Part shown: positions 42,816-49,956 of the stretch, piece by piece
Layout of the letters: each line of letters opens with the position of its first letter
Position numbering within the stretch: the first letter of the stretch is position 1
DNA from: Curtobacterium poinsettiae
Lineage (GTDB): Bacteria > Actinomycetota > Actinomycetes > Actinomycetales > Microbacteriaceae
Direction: 5' to 3'
DNA: 64,000 nt
NCBI RefSeq assembly: GCF_025677645.1
Contig: NZ_CP106879.1
Span: 1,550,001 to 1,614,000, forward strand
The notes under the pieces: generated by a model
Databases searched by the model: none
Told to the model about the DNA's origin: nothing
What the model saw: the letters and a program-made list of their open reading frames with translations, nothing else
Translations under genes and position numbers: made by a program

Positions 42816-44417
42816 GCGAGCGTCCGCCGCAGCGGCAGCCGCGGGCCTCGCGGCCGTGCCTGCGGCGGCCCCCGGCGCAGGCACAGCGGCGCGAGTCCCC
42901 GCGCGCTGCGACGTCGGCGCCGCCACCACGACGGGTTCCGGCGGATCGACCAGCGCCCGCACGCGTCTTGCCAGCCGCTTGGCGCCCCTGATCGGTGCCC
43001 CGATGCCCAGTGCCACCCACCCGAGCGGGCTGCGATCGGCCCCACCGAGGGCGTTCTTCCGCTCCCACGCACGACGCAGCAGCCCACCGCGACTCCGCCG
43101 AGCCGGCGCCCGGTCCATCAAGTTCCCGGCGTCCCGTCGGGCCATGAGCTCCACCAGCCGGTGCTGCCAGTCGTCCTCCGAGGCCGGGTGGAAGTAGTTG
43201 TCCCGCATCCACTCCGGCCGGACGACGCCGAACCGTCCGTCGACCAGGTCGACGGCGTCACCCTCGAGGCCGCTCCCCACGAACACCTCGTTGATCAGGT
43301 GCCGCCCGATGCCGAAGTCGGTCAGCGTGAGCGCGGGGACGCCCCGGGCCGCAGCCTCGAGCACCGCGGTCGAGCTGATCGTCACGAGTGCCACCGCCCG
43401 GTCGAGGTGTTCGGCCATCGGCCCGCTCTCCACCACGAGGTTGGTCGGCGCGTCCGCGGGCACCAGGTCCGGGTACGGGTGCTCCTCGCGGTGCGTCTGG
43501 TGCTCGCCGGCCGCAGCGCGCGTCTTGATGACGACGCGCCACTCCGGGTGCGCCCGCGCCGTACCGACGAGCCACCGCACGACGAGGGCCCGGTCGGCCC
43601 GCTCGAACGGCACGCTCGGCTGCGCCGCGAAGACGACGGAGTCGCGGACGGTCGCGCCCGTCGAGCCGACACCGCCCGCGCCGCGTGCGAACGGCAGCGT
43701 GGCGAGTGCGAAGTGCGGCTCGACGCCGCCATCGCGAGCCATCTCCTCGTACGCGCGGACCTCACGGTGGCTGTGCAGCACGAACAGGTCGGCCCGGGCG
43801 CGGAAGAAGATGCCCTTCCACTTCGACGGGAACGAGATCCCCGGCAGCCCCGACACCAGTACCGGCCGATCCGGGATCCGCCGGTGCACCTCATCGATCA
43901 CGAGTTCGGCGACCGGTCCGATCAACGACACCAGGACGGCGTCCGGCGGGTCCCGTCGGAGCTCCTCGACGACGGCGTCGACGTCCTTCGGAGCGGGTGG
44001 GTCGCGGTGCAGGTGGGCGAGCCGCCCGTCCAGCCCGCGGAACGCCGACCGCAGCTGCTCCGGACTCGCCGACCGCGGAGTCGCCACGGTGCGGAGCTCT
44101 AGATCCCAGTCCGCCGGGGCGCTCGACAGCAGGTGGGCGCCCCACTTGGCGAACGAGTCGGTGTCGACCAGGCCGACCACGCGTCGGACGCGTGGTGACG
44201 CGTCGGACGGGAGGCGCGCCTCCAGTCCGTCTGTCGACCCGCCGCCGTCACCCGGCCCGTCCAGGGCACCGGTCCCGTCGACCGGGCCGCTCAGGTGCGC
44301 TCCGCTCGGGTGCGCTCCGCGCACGTGCGCTCCGCTCACGCGCGCTCCGCTCACGCGCCGACGCGACGCAGCTTCGCGAGCGGTGCCTGCTCGCCGGCGG
44401 TCGGATGGGGACTGCAT
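42759..44417 (-). CDS. Putative glycosyltransferase, DUF6716-like (nonulosonate locus)
   Basis: 552 residues if started at ATG 44417; GTG 44354 is an alternative coupled to an upstream TGA. The N-terminal 70 residues are low complexity, encoded by 15-bp repeats (SGAHVRGAHPSGAHLSG) and a palindrome. The core has GLVDTDSFAKWGAHLLS, the possible nucleotide-binding LVESGLPGI-like segment and VALVTISSTAVLEAAARGVP, with RHLINEVFVGSGLEGDAVDL, the pattern of GT-B transferases that follow neuA/neuB in actinobacteria. The C-terminus is Ala/Arg-rich and overlaps the thioredoxin gene end. It probably uses the CMP-activated nonulosonic acid, but this is inference. Confidence 0.72.
   Translation of the reverse strand: MQSPSDRRRAGTAREAASRRRVSGARVSGAHVRGAHPSGAHLSGPVDGTGALDGPGDGGGSTDGLEARLPSDASPRVRRVVGLVDTDSFAKWGAHLLSSAPADWDLELRTVATPRSASPEQLRSAFRGLDGRLAHLHRDPPAPKDVDAVVEELRRDPPDAVLVSLIGPVAELVIDEVHRRIPDRPVLVSGLPGISFPSKWKGIFFRARADLFVLHSHREVRAYEEMARDGGVEPHFALATLPFARGAGGVGSTGATVRDSVVFAAQPSVPFERADRALVVRWLVGTARAHPEWRVVIKTRAAAGEHQTHREEHPYPDLVPADAPTNLVVESGPMAEHLDRAVALVTISSTAVLEAAARGVPALTLTDFGIGRHLINEVFVGSGLEGDAVDLVDGRFGVVRPEWMRDNYFHPASEDDWQHRLVELMARRDAGNLMDRAPARRSRGGLLRRAWERKNALGGADRSPLGWVALGIGAPIRGAKRLARRVRALVDPPEPVVVAAPTSQRAGTRAAVPAPGAAAGTAARPAAAAAADARSERPGHREQELVAGRDAG
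44205..44228. repeat. GGACGGGAGGC-family palindrome inside a coding sequence
   Basis: GGACGGGAGGC and GCCTCCAGTCC with a two-base loop lie in frame in the N-terminus of the DUF6716-like gene, encoding GLEARLPSD. Elsewhere the same arms form terminators. Confidence 0.65.
44289..44358. repeat. 15-bp tandem repeat, about 4.7 copies
   Basis: Units of the form GCTCAGGTGCGCTCC, each encoding SGAH[VPL] on the minus strand at the start of the DUF6716-like protein. A change of copy number keeps the frame. Confidence 0.85.
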
Positions 44418-44540
44418 CCGCTCACGCGCCGACGCGACGCAGCTTCGCGAGCGGTGCCTGCTCGCCGGCGGTCGGATGGGGACTGCATCCGCTCACGCGC
44501 CGACGCGTCGCAGCTTCGCGAGCGGTGCCTGCTCGCCGGG
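44351..44540. repeat. 71-bp tandem repeat, about 2.7 copies, at the neuB 3' end
   Basis: Copies at 44351-44421, 44422-44492 and a partial 44493-44540 with one mismatch. Each contains the coding end of neuB (APLAKLRRVGA) with its TGA and, on the minus strand, an ATG reading MQSPSDRRR. Since 71 is not a multiple of three, copy number changes the frame relation between the genes. Confidence 0.88.
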
Positions 44541-45365
44541 GAAGATCCTCTTGACGCCGTCGCCGAGCGCGGTCTCGATGATGCGGATGTCTCGCGCGAG
44601 CGTCTGCAGGCCGTGCGGTTCGAGCGACGCGGCGTGGTCGGAGCCCCACATCGTGCGGTCGAGCGTGATGTGCCGTTCGACGGCCGTTGCACCGAGGGCG
44701 ACGGCGGCGATGGAGATCTGCAGGCCGGGCTCGTGGCCGGAGTAGCCGACGGGGACGCCCGCGTAGCGGTGGGCGAGGGTGTCGATCATGCGGAGGTTCG
44801 CCTCCTCGGCCGGCAGCGGGTAGGTCGATGTCGCGTGCATGAGGACGAGGCGGTCGGTATCGAGGGCCTCGACGGCGGCGTCGATCTGCTCGAGCGTGGA
44901 CATGCCGGTCGACAGGATGACGGGCTTGCCGGTCGCGGCGACGGCGGCGAGCATGCCGAGGTCGGTGACGGACGCCGAGGCGATCTTGTAGGCGACGACG
45001 TTGAGGTCCTCGAGGAAGTCGACGGACGGCTCGTCCCACGGCGACGCGAACCAGTCGAGGCCGCGGAGGGTCGCGTGGTCACCGATCTCGATGTACTGGT
45101 CGCGGTCGAACTCGACGCGGTAGCGGTACTCCAGGTAGGTCATGTCGCCCCACGGGGTGCTGCGCGGGGTGTTCTTCATGTGCTCCGGCGTGGAGATCGC
45201 GGGGGTGCGCTTCTGGAACTTCACGGCCTGCAGGCCCGCGTCGGCGGCGACGTCGATGAGCTGCTTCGCGATGTCGACGTCGCCGTTGTGGTTGAGGCCG
45301 ATCTCGCCGATGAGGTACGCGGGGTGGCCCGCGCCGATCGTGGACGTACCGATGGTGACGGTCAT
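44493..45365 (-). CDS. neuB-like: N-acetylneuraminate synthase family protein lacking the SAF domain
   Basis: 290 residues with the NeuB TIM barrel: GEIGLNHNGDVDIAKQLID, VKFQKRTPAISTPEHM, the metal/substrate motif ILSTGMSTLEQID, HATSTYPLPAEEANLRM, GYSGHEPGLQISIAAVALGA and ERHITLDRTMWGSDHAASL. It should condense phosphoenolpyruvate with a six-carbon amino sugar to a nonulosonic acid. The typical C-terminal SAF (antifreeze-like) domain is absent; the protein ends soon after the barrel with KRIFPGEQAPLAKL. The start overlaps the cytidylyltransferase stop (ATGA). Which acid is made (sialic, legionaminic, other) cannot be told. Confidence 0.92.
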   Translation of the reverse strand: MTVTIGTSTIGAGHPAYLIGEIGLNHNGDVDIAKQLIDVAADAGLQAVKFQKRTPAISTPEHMKNTPRSTPWGDMTYLEYRYRVEFDRDQYIEIGDHATLRGLDWFASPWDEPSVDFLEDLNVVAYKIASASVTDLGMLAAVAATGKPVILSTGMSTLEQIDAAVEALDTDRLVLMHATSTYPLPAEEANLRMIDTLAHRYAGVPVGYSGHEPGLQISIAAVALGATAVERHITLDRTMWGSDHAASLEPHGLQTLARDIRIIETALGDGVKRIFPGEQAPLAKLRRVGA

Positions 45366-46192
45366 GGTGCTCCGTTCGGTGCGGGCGTGGCCCGCGTCGG
45401 GGATGGGTCTCGGGTCGTCGTGGGTGCTGGTGCCGGGGCGCCGACGCGTGCGTCGGTCGGCGCGCCGGGCGCTTCGCCGGGCGCTTCGCCGGGCGCTTCG
45501 CCGGGCGCTTCGCCGGGCGCTTCGGCGAGGGCTTCGGCGAGGGCCAGGTCTGCCTCGTCGTCGATGTCGATCGCGCCGGCACCGTCGACGACGGCCAACT
45601 CGACGCGGCCGTGGAACCGGTGTCGGTTCTCGAGGAACCCCGCCGTCCGCATCACGTAGAAGGCGCCGGTCTCGCGGTACTCGGGCTCGCGGTCCTGCCG
45701 ACGGGGCCTGGTCGCCGCGTCGTGGTTCACCGCGACCGCCGTGCCGTCCGGGGCGGTCCGCCACAGGAACGCGTGTGACGGAGCGGCCGCGAACACCGCG
45801 TCGGCGTGCCCGTCGACCACGCGCGCGACGGCGGCGTCGAGGTCGGCCGGGTCGATGAACGGCGAGGTCGCCTGCAGGAAGACGAGGACCTCGGGCAGCG
45901 GGGTGCTCATCGCGTCGAGGACGTGCAGCAGGGCGGACTCCGATGACGCCTCGTCGCCGGCGAGCTCGGGCGGACGGCGGACCACGGCGGCACCGGCAGC
46001 GACCGCCTCGGCGGCGATGGCGTCGCCGTCGGTCGTGACGACCACCTGGTCGATGCGCGTGGCACGTCGTGCCGACTCGACCGCCCGACGGACCAGCGAA
46101 CGACCCGCGACCGTGCGGAGGTTCTTGCCGGGGATCCCCTTCGACCCGGCACGTGCGGGCACGACGGCGAGGACGGAACCGGTGGTGCGCAT
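45362..46192 (-). CDS. neuA-like: Acylneuraminate cytidylyltransferase (CMP-nonulosonate synthetase)
   Basis: 276 residues. The nucleotide-binding motif VPARAGSKGIPGKNLR, the LVFLQATSPFIDPADLDA region and YRETGAFYVMRTAGFLEN belong to the CMP-NeuAc/KDO synthetase family. It activates the acid made by the downstream NeuB-like enzyme with CTP. The catalytic domain ends near residue 225; the tail is a 12-bp repeat (GEAPGEAPGEAP) and Thr/Pro-rich sequence. A leaderless-type -10 (TAGCGT) sits seven bases before the ATG, making this the first gene of the neuA-neuB-glycosyltransferase unit. Confidence 0.9.
   Translation of the reverse strand: MRTTGSVLAVVPARAGSKGIPGKNLRTVAGRSLVRRAVESARRATRIDQVVVTTDGDAIAAEAVAAGAAVVRRPPELAGDEASSESALLHVLDAMSTPLPEVLVFLQATSPFIDPADLDAAVARVVDGHADAVFAAAPSHAFLWRTAPDGTAVAVNHDAATRPRRQDREPEYRETGAFYVMRTAGFLENRHRFHGRVELAVVDGAGAIDIDDEADLALAEALAEAPGEAPGEAPGEAPGEAPGAPTDARVGAPAPAPTTTRDPSPTRATPAPNGAP
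45467..45526. repeat. 12-bp tandem repeat in the neuA-like 3' end, about five copies
   Basis: GGGCGCTTCGCC units encode GEAP on the minus strand. Copy number keeps the frame, and the segment is outside the catalytic fold. Confidence 0.87.
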
Positions 46193-46205
46193 GCTCCGGA
46201 CGCTA
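46190..46205 (-). promoter_or_regulatory. Putative leaderless promoter -10 element of the nonulosonate operon
   Basis: Minus-strand TAGCGT (46205-46200) is followed by seven bases and ATG 46192. Confidence 0.55.
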
Positions 46206-46344
46206 CGAAGCGCGGGTGTCCCGGAGGAGAACGGACGGCAGACGGCGGCCGACCGTTGAGCGACCGCCGAGCCCCGTCACCGCGACGCGGCGGGGCGTGC
46301 ATCGAGCGTCCGATGGCCGCTCGCCGCTACAATCGACGCTGCTC

Positions 46345-46417
46345 GCCTCCGTAGCTCAGTGGATAGAGCAGGTGGTTTCTACCCACCGTGCCGCGGGTTC
46401 GATTCCTGCCGGGGGCG
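46345..46417 (+). tRNA. tRNA-Arg (TCT anticodon)
   Basis: Acceptor GCCTCCG pairs with CGGGGGC; D-arm GCTCAGTGGATAGAGC; anticodon stem GGTGG/CCACC with loop TTTCTAC gives anticodon TCT for AGA codons; T-arm GCGGGTTCGATTCCTGC. CCA is not encoded. TACAAT at 46328-46333 may be its -10 element. It is followed by a terminator hairpin at 46427. Confidence 0.96.
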
Positions 46418-46426
46418 CCGAAGACG

Positions 46427-46463
46427 AACGGGGCCGCCATCCTCTCCGGATGGCGGCCCCGTT
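46427..46463. terminator. Hairpin between tRNA-Arg and the convergent gene
   Basis: AACGGGGCCGCCATCC pairs with GGATGGCGGCCCCGTT around a short loop. The stem can stop both the tRNA transcript and the convergent minus-strand gene. Confidence 0.82.
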
Positions 46464-46478
46464 CTCGTCGTGGGGTGG

Positions 46479-47795
46479 TTACTCGTCGTCGTCCGCGGCG
46501 CGGCGTCGGAGTTCGGCGGCGCTGATCGGCTGCGTGTACGGCGCCTCGGAGGTCTCGTTCGCGTCGGCCGGCTCGGCGGGGGCCTGGTTGAGCCGCGTCG
46601 GGACGGACGTGGTGGTCGTCGCGCCGGGGGAGTCGACCCGCGGTGCCGATGCGGGCGGGACGTCGTTCGCGGGCGCCCGGTTGACGTGCGCGTCGGCTGC
46701 GGTGGGCGTCGCGACGGGGCGATCGGACGAGGACGGACGGTCGGTCCGCGGTCCGCGGTCGGTGTCACCGAAGGCGCGGGTGGCGCCGGCGTCGCCGGAC
46801 GCGCGAGTGGCGCTCGCGTCGCCGAAGGCCCGCGTGGCGCTGTCGTCGCCCACGACCTCGGTGTCGTCCGTGCCGCGGCCCTGGACGGAGCGGGCGGGCG
46901 AGGTCGGGGTGCCGAGCGCCGGACGGACCGGGGGTGCAGCCTCGTCGTCGCCGTAGACGCGGGTGGTGTTGTCACCGAAGGAGCGCGTGGCGTTCGGGTC
47001 GGCGCTGCCGCGGTTCGGGTTCGTGCCCGCGCCACGGTTCACGGAGAACGACGGGGTCGTCCCGCCGGCAGCACCGGCTGACGCAGCACCGGGTGCAGCA
47101 GCGGCCGGCGCCGGAGGAGTCGAGGGTGCGGACGCGGGGCGCTGGGCCGGACGCAGCGAGGTCGTCGTCGGGGTGGGACGCTCGGCGGGAGCAGCCGGCG
47201 CCGGTGTCGGCGTCTTTGCCTGCGCCTGCGCACGAGTGGGTTCGGCCTGGTCGGCGTTCCAGTCCTGCTGACGCTTGATCAGGTCGGCGTCGGGATCCGG
47301 GGACTCGAACTTCCAGCGCTCGAGGTCGGCCTTGAAGAGCTTGCGCGCACGGCTCGGTCGTGCCTGCCAGTCGAGCAGGCGGTCACGGAACTCGGCGAGG
47401 GACTGGTCTGCCTGGAAGCTGAACGTCGACGAGTTCTTCTTGATGTCGGCGATCTCGTGCTGGGCCCAGTTGGCGGCCAGCGGCGAACCCTGCACGGGGA
47501 GCAGGCGCAGCCGGATGTCGGCATCCTCGGCGAGGTGGTCCGCGTAGGCCCGCTCGTCGTGCCCGAGCGATCCCCACGCCGCTGCCTTGCGCGCAGCCGT
47601 CAGGATCGCGGCAACCGCCGCGTTCTTCGATTCCCGCTCCTGCAGCGCCACGACCCGCTTGGTCGCGCTGCGCCCGATGAGCGCTGCGATGACACCCGCC
47701 ACGACGATGGCGACGAAGGGGATCACAGCGCCCGAGAGCACCCGCCACCCCGTGTCGGACGAAGTCCAGTCGGTCAGGTCGTTCCACCAGTCCAT
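46479..47795 (-). CDS. Single-pass membrane protein with repetitive disordered C-terminus, unknown function
   Basis: 438 residues. One hydrophobic helix (about 17-40, VLSGAVIPFVAIVVAGVIAAL) is followed by a charged helical domain up to residue 180 (LLDWQARPSRARKLFKADLE), then a Pro/Ala/Thr-rich disordered tail. Within the tail a heptad-like motif ATR[AS]FGD occurs at least four times (also TTRVYGD, ATRASGD), suggesting repeated short linear sites, perhaps for phosphorylation on Thr/Ser or FHA-type binding. A -10-like TATGGT six bases before ATG 47795 suggests a leaderless start. Function is unknown. Confidence 0.75.
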   Translation of the reverse strand: MDWWNDLTDWTSSDTGWRVLSGAVIPFVAIVVAGVIAALIGRSATKRVVALQERESKNAAVAAILTAARKAAAWGSLGHDERAYADHLAEDADIRLRLLPVQGSPLAANWAQHEIADIKKNSSTFSFQADQSLAEFRDRLLDWQARPSRARKLFKADLERWKFESPDPDADLIKRQQDWNADQAEPTRAQAQAKTPTPAPAAPAERPTPTTTSLRPAQRPASAPSTPPAPAAAAPGAASAGAAGGTTPSFSVNRGAGTNPNRGSADPNATRSFGDNTTRVYGDDEAAPPVRPALGTPTSPARSVQGRGTDDTEVVGDDSATRAFGDASATRASGDAGATRAFGDTDRGPRTDRPSSSDRPVATPTAADAHVNRAPANDVPPASAPRVDSPGATTTTSVPTRLNQAPAEPADANETSEAPYTQPISAAELRRRAADDDE

Positions 47796-47807
47796 GCGCG
47801 CACCATA
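47793..47807 (-). promoter_or_regulatory. Putative leaderless promoter -10 element
   Basis: TATGGT (minus strand, 47807-47802) is followed by six bases and ATG 47795. Confidence 0.5.
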
Positions 47808-47884
47808 CCCACGGAACGGTCAGGCGTCGGGGAGGCCGGGCGGCGTTCCGTGCATCCCGGTGCAGATGATTGCAATGTGGAACA

Positions 47885-48151
47885 TCAAGACCAGCGCAGG
47901 GTGTCCACGGCGTCGTCGGCGGACCACACGCTCGGCAGCTCGACGAACCGGCGCTCGGTCGCGACGTACCGGCGGGCACGGTAGGCGGTGTCACCGGCGA
48001 CGTCGATGCGGTCGACGTACCCGACGATCTCGCCGTTGGCCCGGGTGACCCTGCTCAGGTCGTCGCGGACGTCGAGGATGCGGTAGTCGCCCCGGGCGCG
48101 GGCCAGCGGGACGGTGCGGATCCGCAGGGCGGGTTCGGTCGTGGTCTGCAT
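47885..48151 (-). CDS. Small hypothetical protein
   Basis: 88 residues, no family recognised. It begins MQTTTEPALRIRTVPLA and is predicted to be mostly beta (YRILDVRDDLSRVTRANGEI; GYVDRIDVAGDTAYRARRYV; FVELPSVWSADDAVDTL). The beta pattern with a short central Gly-rich turn resembles small PRC-barrel-like domains, but this is only an impression. GGAGGCC is upstream of the ATG. It is divergent from msrA with about 150 bp between. Confidence 0.6.
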   Translation of the reverse strand: MQTTTEPALRIRTVPLARARGDYRILDVRDDLSRVTRANGEIVGYVDRIDVAGDTAYRARRYVATERRFVELPSVWSADDAVDTLRWS

Positions 48152-48300
48152 CGCTGGCCTCCTGGTCGGTGTGGTTCCGACGCTACGGGGGACCACCGAC
48201 ACGCCGAGGGGCGCCGTCCGACCTGGGGAACAGGGTCTCCGCGCACACTGTTGTGGAGGAACGAGGGGCTGCACCAGCGGCCCGCAGGGAGGTTGTGGCC

Positions 48301-48828
48301 ATGACCACGTTCGTGCTCGCAGGTGGATGTTTCTGGTGTCTCGACGCCGTGTACCGCACACTCCAGGGTGTGCAGGACGTGGTGTCCGGCTACGTCGGCG
48401 GACAGGTCGAGGACCCCTCCTACGAACTGGTGTGCACCGGGACGACCGGGCACGCCGAGGCAGTCGCGGTGACGTTCGACGAGTCGGTGATCCCGGCCGA
48501 CGTGATCCTGGACGTCTTCTTCACGCTGCACGACCCCCGGCAGCTGAACCGCCAGGGGGCCGACGTCGGCACGCAGTACCGCTCGGCGATGTTCCCGGCC
48601 GACGACGCGCAACGCGAGCTGTTCGAGCGCGCCATCGAGCGGGCGTCGGAGATCTGGGACGGCGGCATCGTCACCACGATCGAGCCGCTCTCGACGTTCT
48701 ACACGGCCGAGGAGTACCACCAGGACTTCTTCGCGAAGAACCCCGGGCAGGGCTACTGCCTCGCAGTCGCGCTGCCCAAGGTGAACAAGGTCCGGAAGGC
48801 CTACAGTCAGTACATCCTGGCGTCCTGA
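48301..48828 (+). CDS. msrA: Peptide-methionine (S)-S-oxide reductase
   Basis: 175 residues with the MsrA fold. The active-site Cys is in GGCFWCLDAVYR and the substrate pocket has GYVGGQVEDPSY and FFTLHDPRQLNRQGADVGTQ. The C-terminal YCLAVALPKVNKVRK has an additional Cys that could act as the resolving residue. It repairs S-epimers of methionine sulfoxide using thioredoxin. AGGGAGG precedes the ATG. A small gene at 48866 follows. Confidence 0.96.
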   Translation: MTTFVLAGGCFWCLDAVYRTLQGVQDVVSGYVGGQVEDPSYELVCTGTTGHAEAVAVTFDESVIPADVILDVFFTLHDPRQLNRQGADVGTQYRSAMFPADDAQRELFERAIERASEIWDGGIVTTIEPLSTFYTAEEYHQDFFAKNPGQGYCLAVALPKVNKVRKAYSQYILAS

Positions 48829-48865
48829 CCCCGGGGCGGCAGGGCCACGAGGAGGTGGTTCGAAC

Positions 48866-49069
48866 ATGACGGACAACACGGGAACCTGGGTCGCGATCGG
48901 TCCGGCCGGGGCGGTGGGCAGCATCCACCGCGCGGCGGACGGGTTCCAGGTCGAGCTCTACGGACGACGACGGGCGGGCGGGCCGTACCCGTCCCTCGAA
49001 TCGGCGAAGGGCGCGGTCCACGCGGCGCTCGGACCGTTGGCCGCCCGGCCCGAGTTCCGAGCGCACTGA
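48866..49069 (+). CDS. Small hypothetical protein downstream of msrA
   Basis: 67 residues with a strong ribosome binding site (GAGGAGGTGG, about nine bases before ATG). The sequence WVAIGPAGAVGSIHRAADGF and GGPYPSLESAKGAVHAALGP suggests a small beta-beta-alpha fold. No family is recognised. It is probably co-transcribed with msrA and is followed by the hairpin at 49142. Confidence 0.72.
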   Translation: MTDNTGTWVAIGPAGAVGSIHRAADGFQVELYGRRRAGGPYPSLESAKGAVHAALGPLAARPEFRAH

Positions 49070-49141
49070 CCGGGTCCGGACAGGAGGCCCGGGGGACTCC
49101 TCCTCCACAGGTCGCCTGATCGGGTCCACCCGCCACAGATC

Positions 49142-49173
49142 GAGCCCGGGGCCGCTGACGTGGCCCCGGGCTC
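49142..49173. terminator. Hairpin terminator
   Basis: GAGCCCGGGGCC pairs perfectly with GGCCCCGGGCTC around an 8-base loop, about 70 bp after the small gene and 16 bp before the SSB start codon. Confidence 0.75.
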
Positions 49174-49188
49174 CGTGACGATCGACGC

Positions 49189-49884
49189 ATGAACGACATC
49201 ATCACCGTCTGCGGAATCGTCGCCACTGAGCCCCGGCACCTCGTCACCGAGACCGGCATCGCCATCACGAGTCTCCGACTCGCGTCACCCTCACGCCGCT
49301 GGGACCGGGCCAGCGCCGCCTGGGTCAACGGCGCGACCAACTGGTACACCGTCACGGCGTTCCGGTCGCTCGCGTCGAACGTGTACAAGTCCCTGAAGAA
49401 GGGCGACCGGATCGTCGTCGCCGGCCGGGTCCGCATCCGCACGTGGGAACGGGACGGTCGCGGCGGGACCTCGGTCGAGATCGACGCCGACGGCATCGGC
49501 CACGACCTGGCGTGGGGGATCAGCAACTGGCTGCGGGTGCCGCGGCAGGTCGGTGACGGTGCCTCGGGGCAGGGTGGCCTGCGCGGTGTGGACCCCCGCA
49601 CCGGCGAGGTCCGCGATCCGGCGGGGCACGGCGCCGGGCACGGGTCCGACCACGGCGCGGTGCCGGACGGTTCGCACGACCACGCACCGGCGACCGAGCA
49701 CGGTCCGGACGGCGTCGGCGTCGGCGTCGGCGACGGCGACGTCGACGGGCTGCACGGCGCGCCGGCCCTCGGTGACGGCGAGGAGCCGGCGGGGCCGTCC
49801 GAGCACGTCCTCGAACAGGACGCCGCCCCCTGGGACCCTTCGCCGCCCCTCGAGGACCACGCACCCGACGCCGAAGCGGCCTGA
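49189..49884 (+). CDS. ssb: Single-stranded DNA-binding protein paralogue
   Basis: 231 residues. The OB fold runs from about 1 to 115 (DIITVCGIVATEPRHLVTET; NWYTVTAFRSLASNVYKSLK; GDRIVVAGRVRIRTWERDG). The remaining 115 residues are a disordered, Gly/His/Asp-rich tail. The C-terminus (PPLEDHAPDAEAA) lacks the conserved acidic tip, usually DDDIPF-like, that recruits partner proteins. This points to a second, specialised SSB (as for SsbB-type paralogues) rather than the replication SSB next to rpsF/rpsR, which are not here. Confidence 0.87.
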   Translation: MNDIITVCGIVATEPRHLVTETGIAITSLRLASPSRRWDRASAAWVNGATNWYTVTAFRSLASNVYKSLKKGDRIVVAGRVRIRTWERDGRGGTSVEIDADGIGHDLAWGISNWLRVPRQVGDGASGQGGLRGVDPRTGEVRDPAGHGAGHGSDHGAVPDGSHDHAPATEHGPDGVGVGVGDGDVDGLHGAPALGDGEEPAGPSEHVLEQDAAPWDPSPPLEDHAPDAEAA

Positions 49885-49956
49885 TCCGCACGCCGACCGG
49901 AGTCGGGGTGCGGGTCAGGCCGCAGGGTGTGCAGACGGTTCACCGCGTCGCGTCGG

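Noticed and set aside
44351..44540. CRISPR array
   Set aside because: The 71-bp copies are directly adjacent with no spacers and contain coding sequence of neuB; no cas genes are nearby.
46345..46417. tRNA-Arg as an attachment site for an island carrying the nonulosonate genes
   Set aside because: No second copy of the tRNA 3' end and no integrase gene was found near either end of the neu genes.
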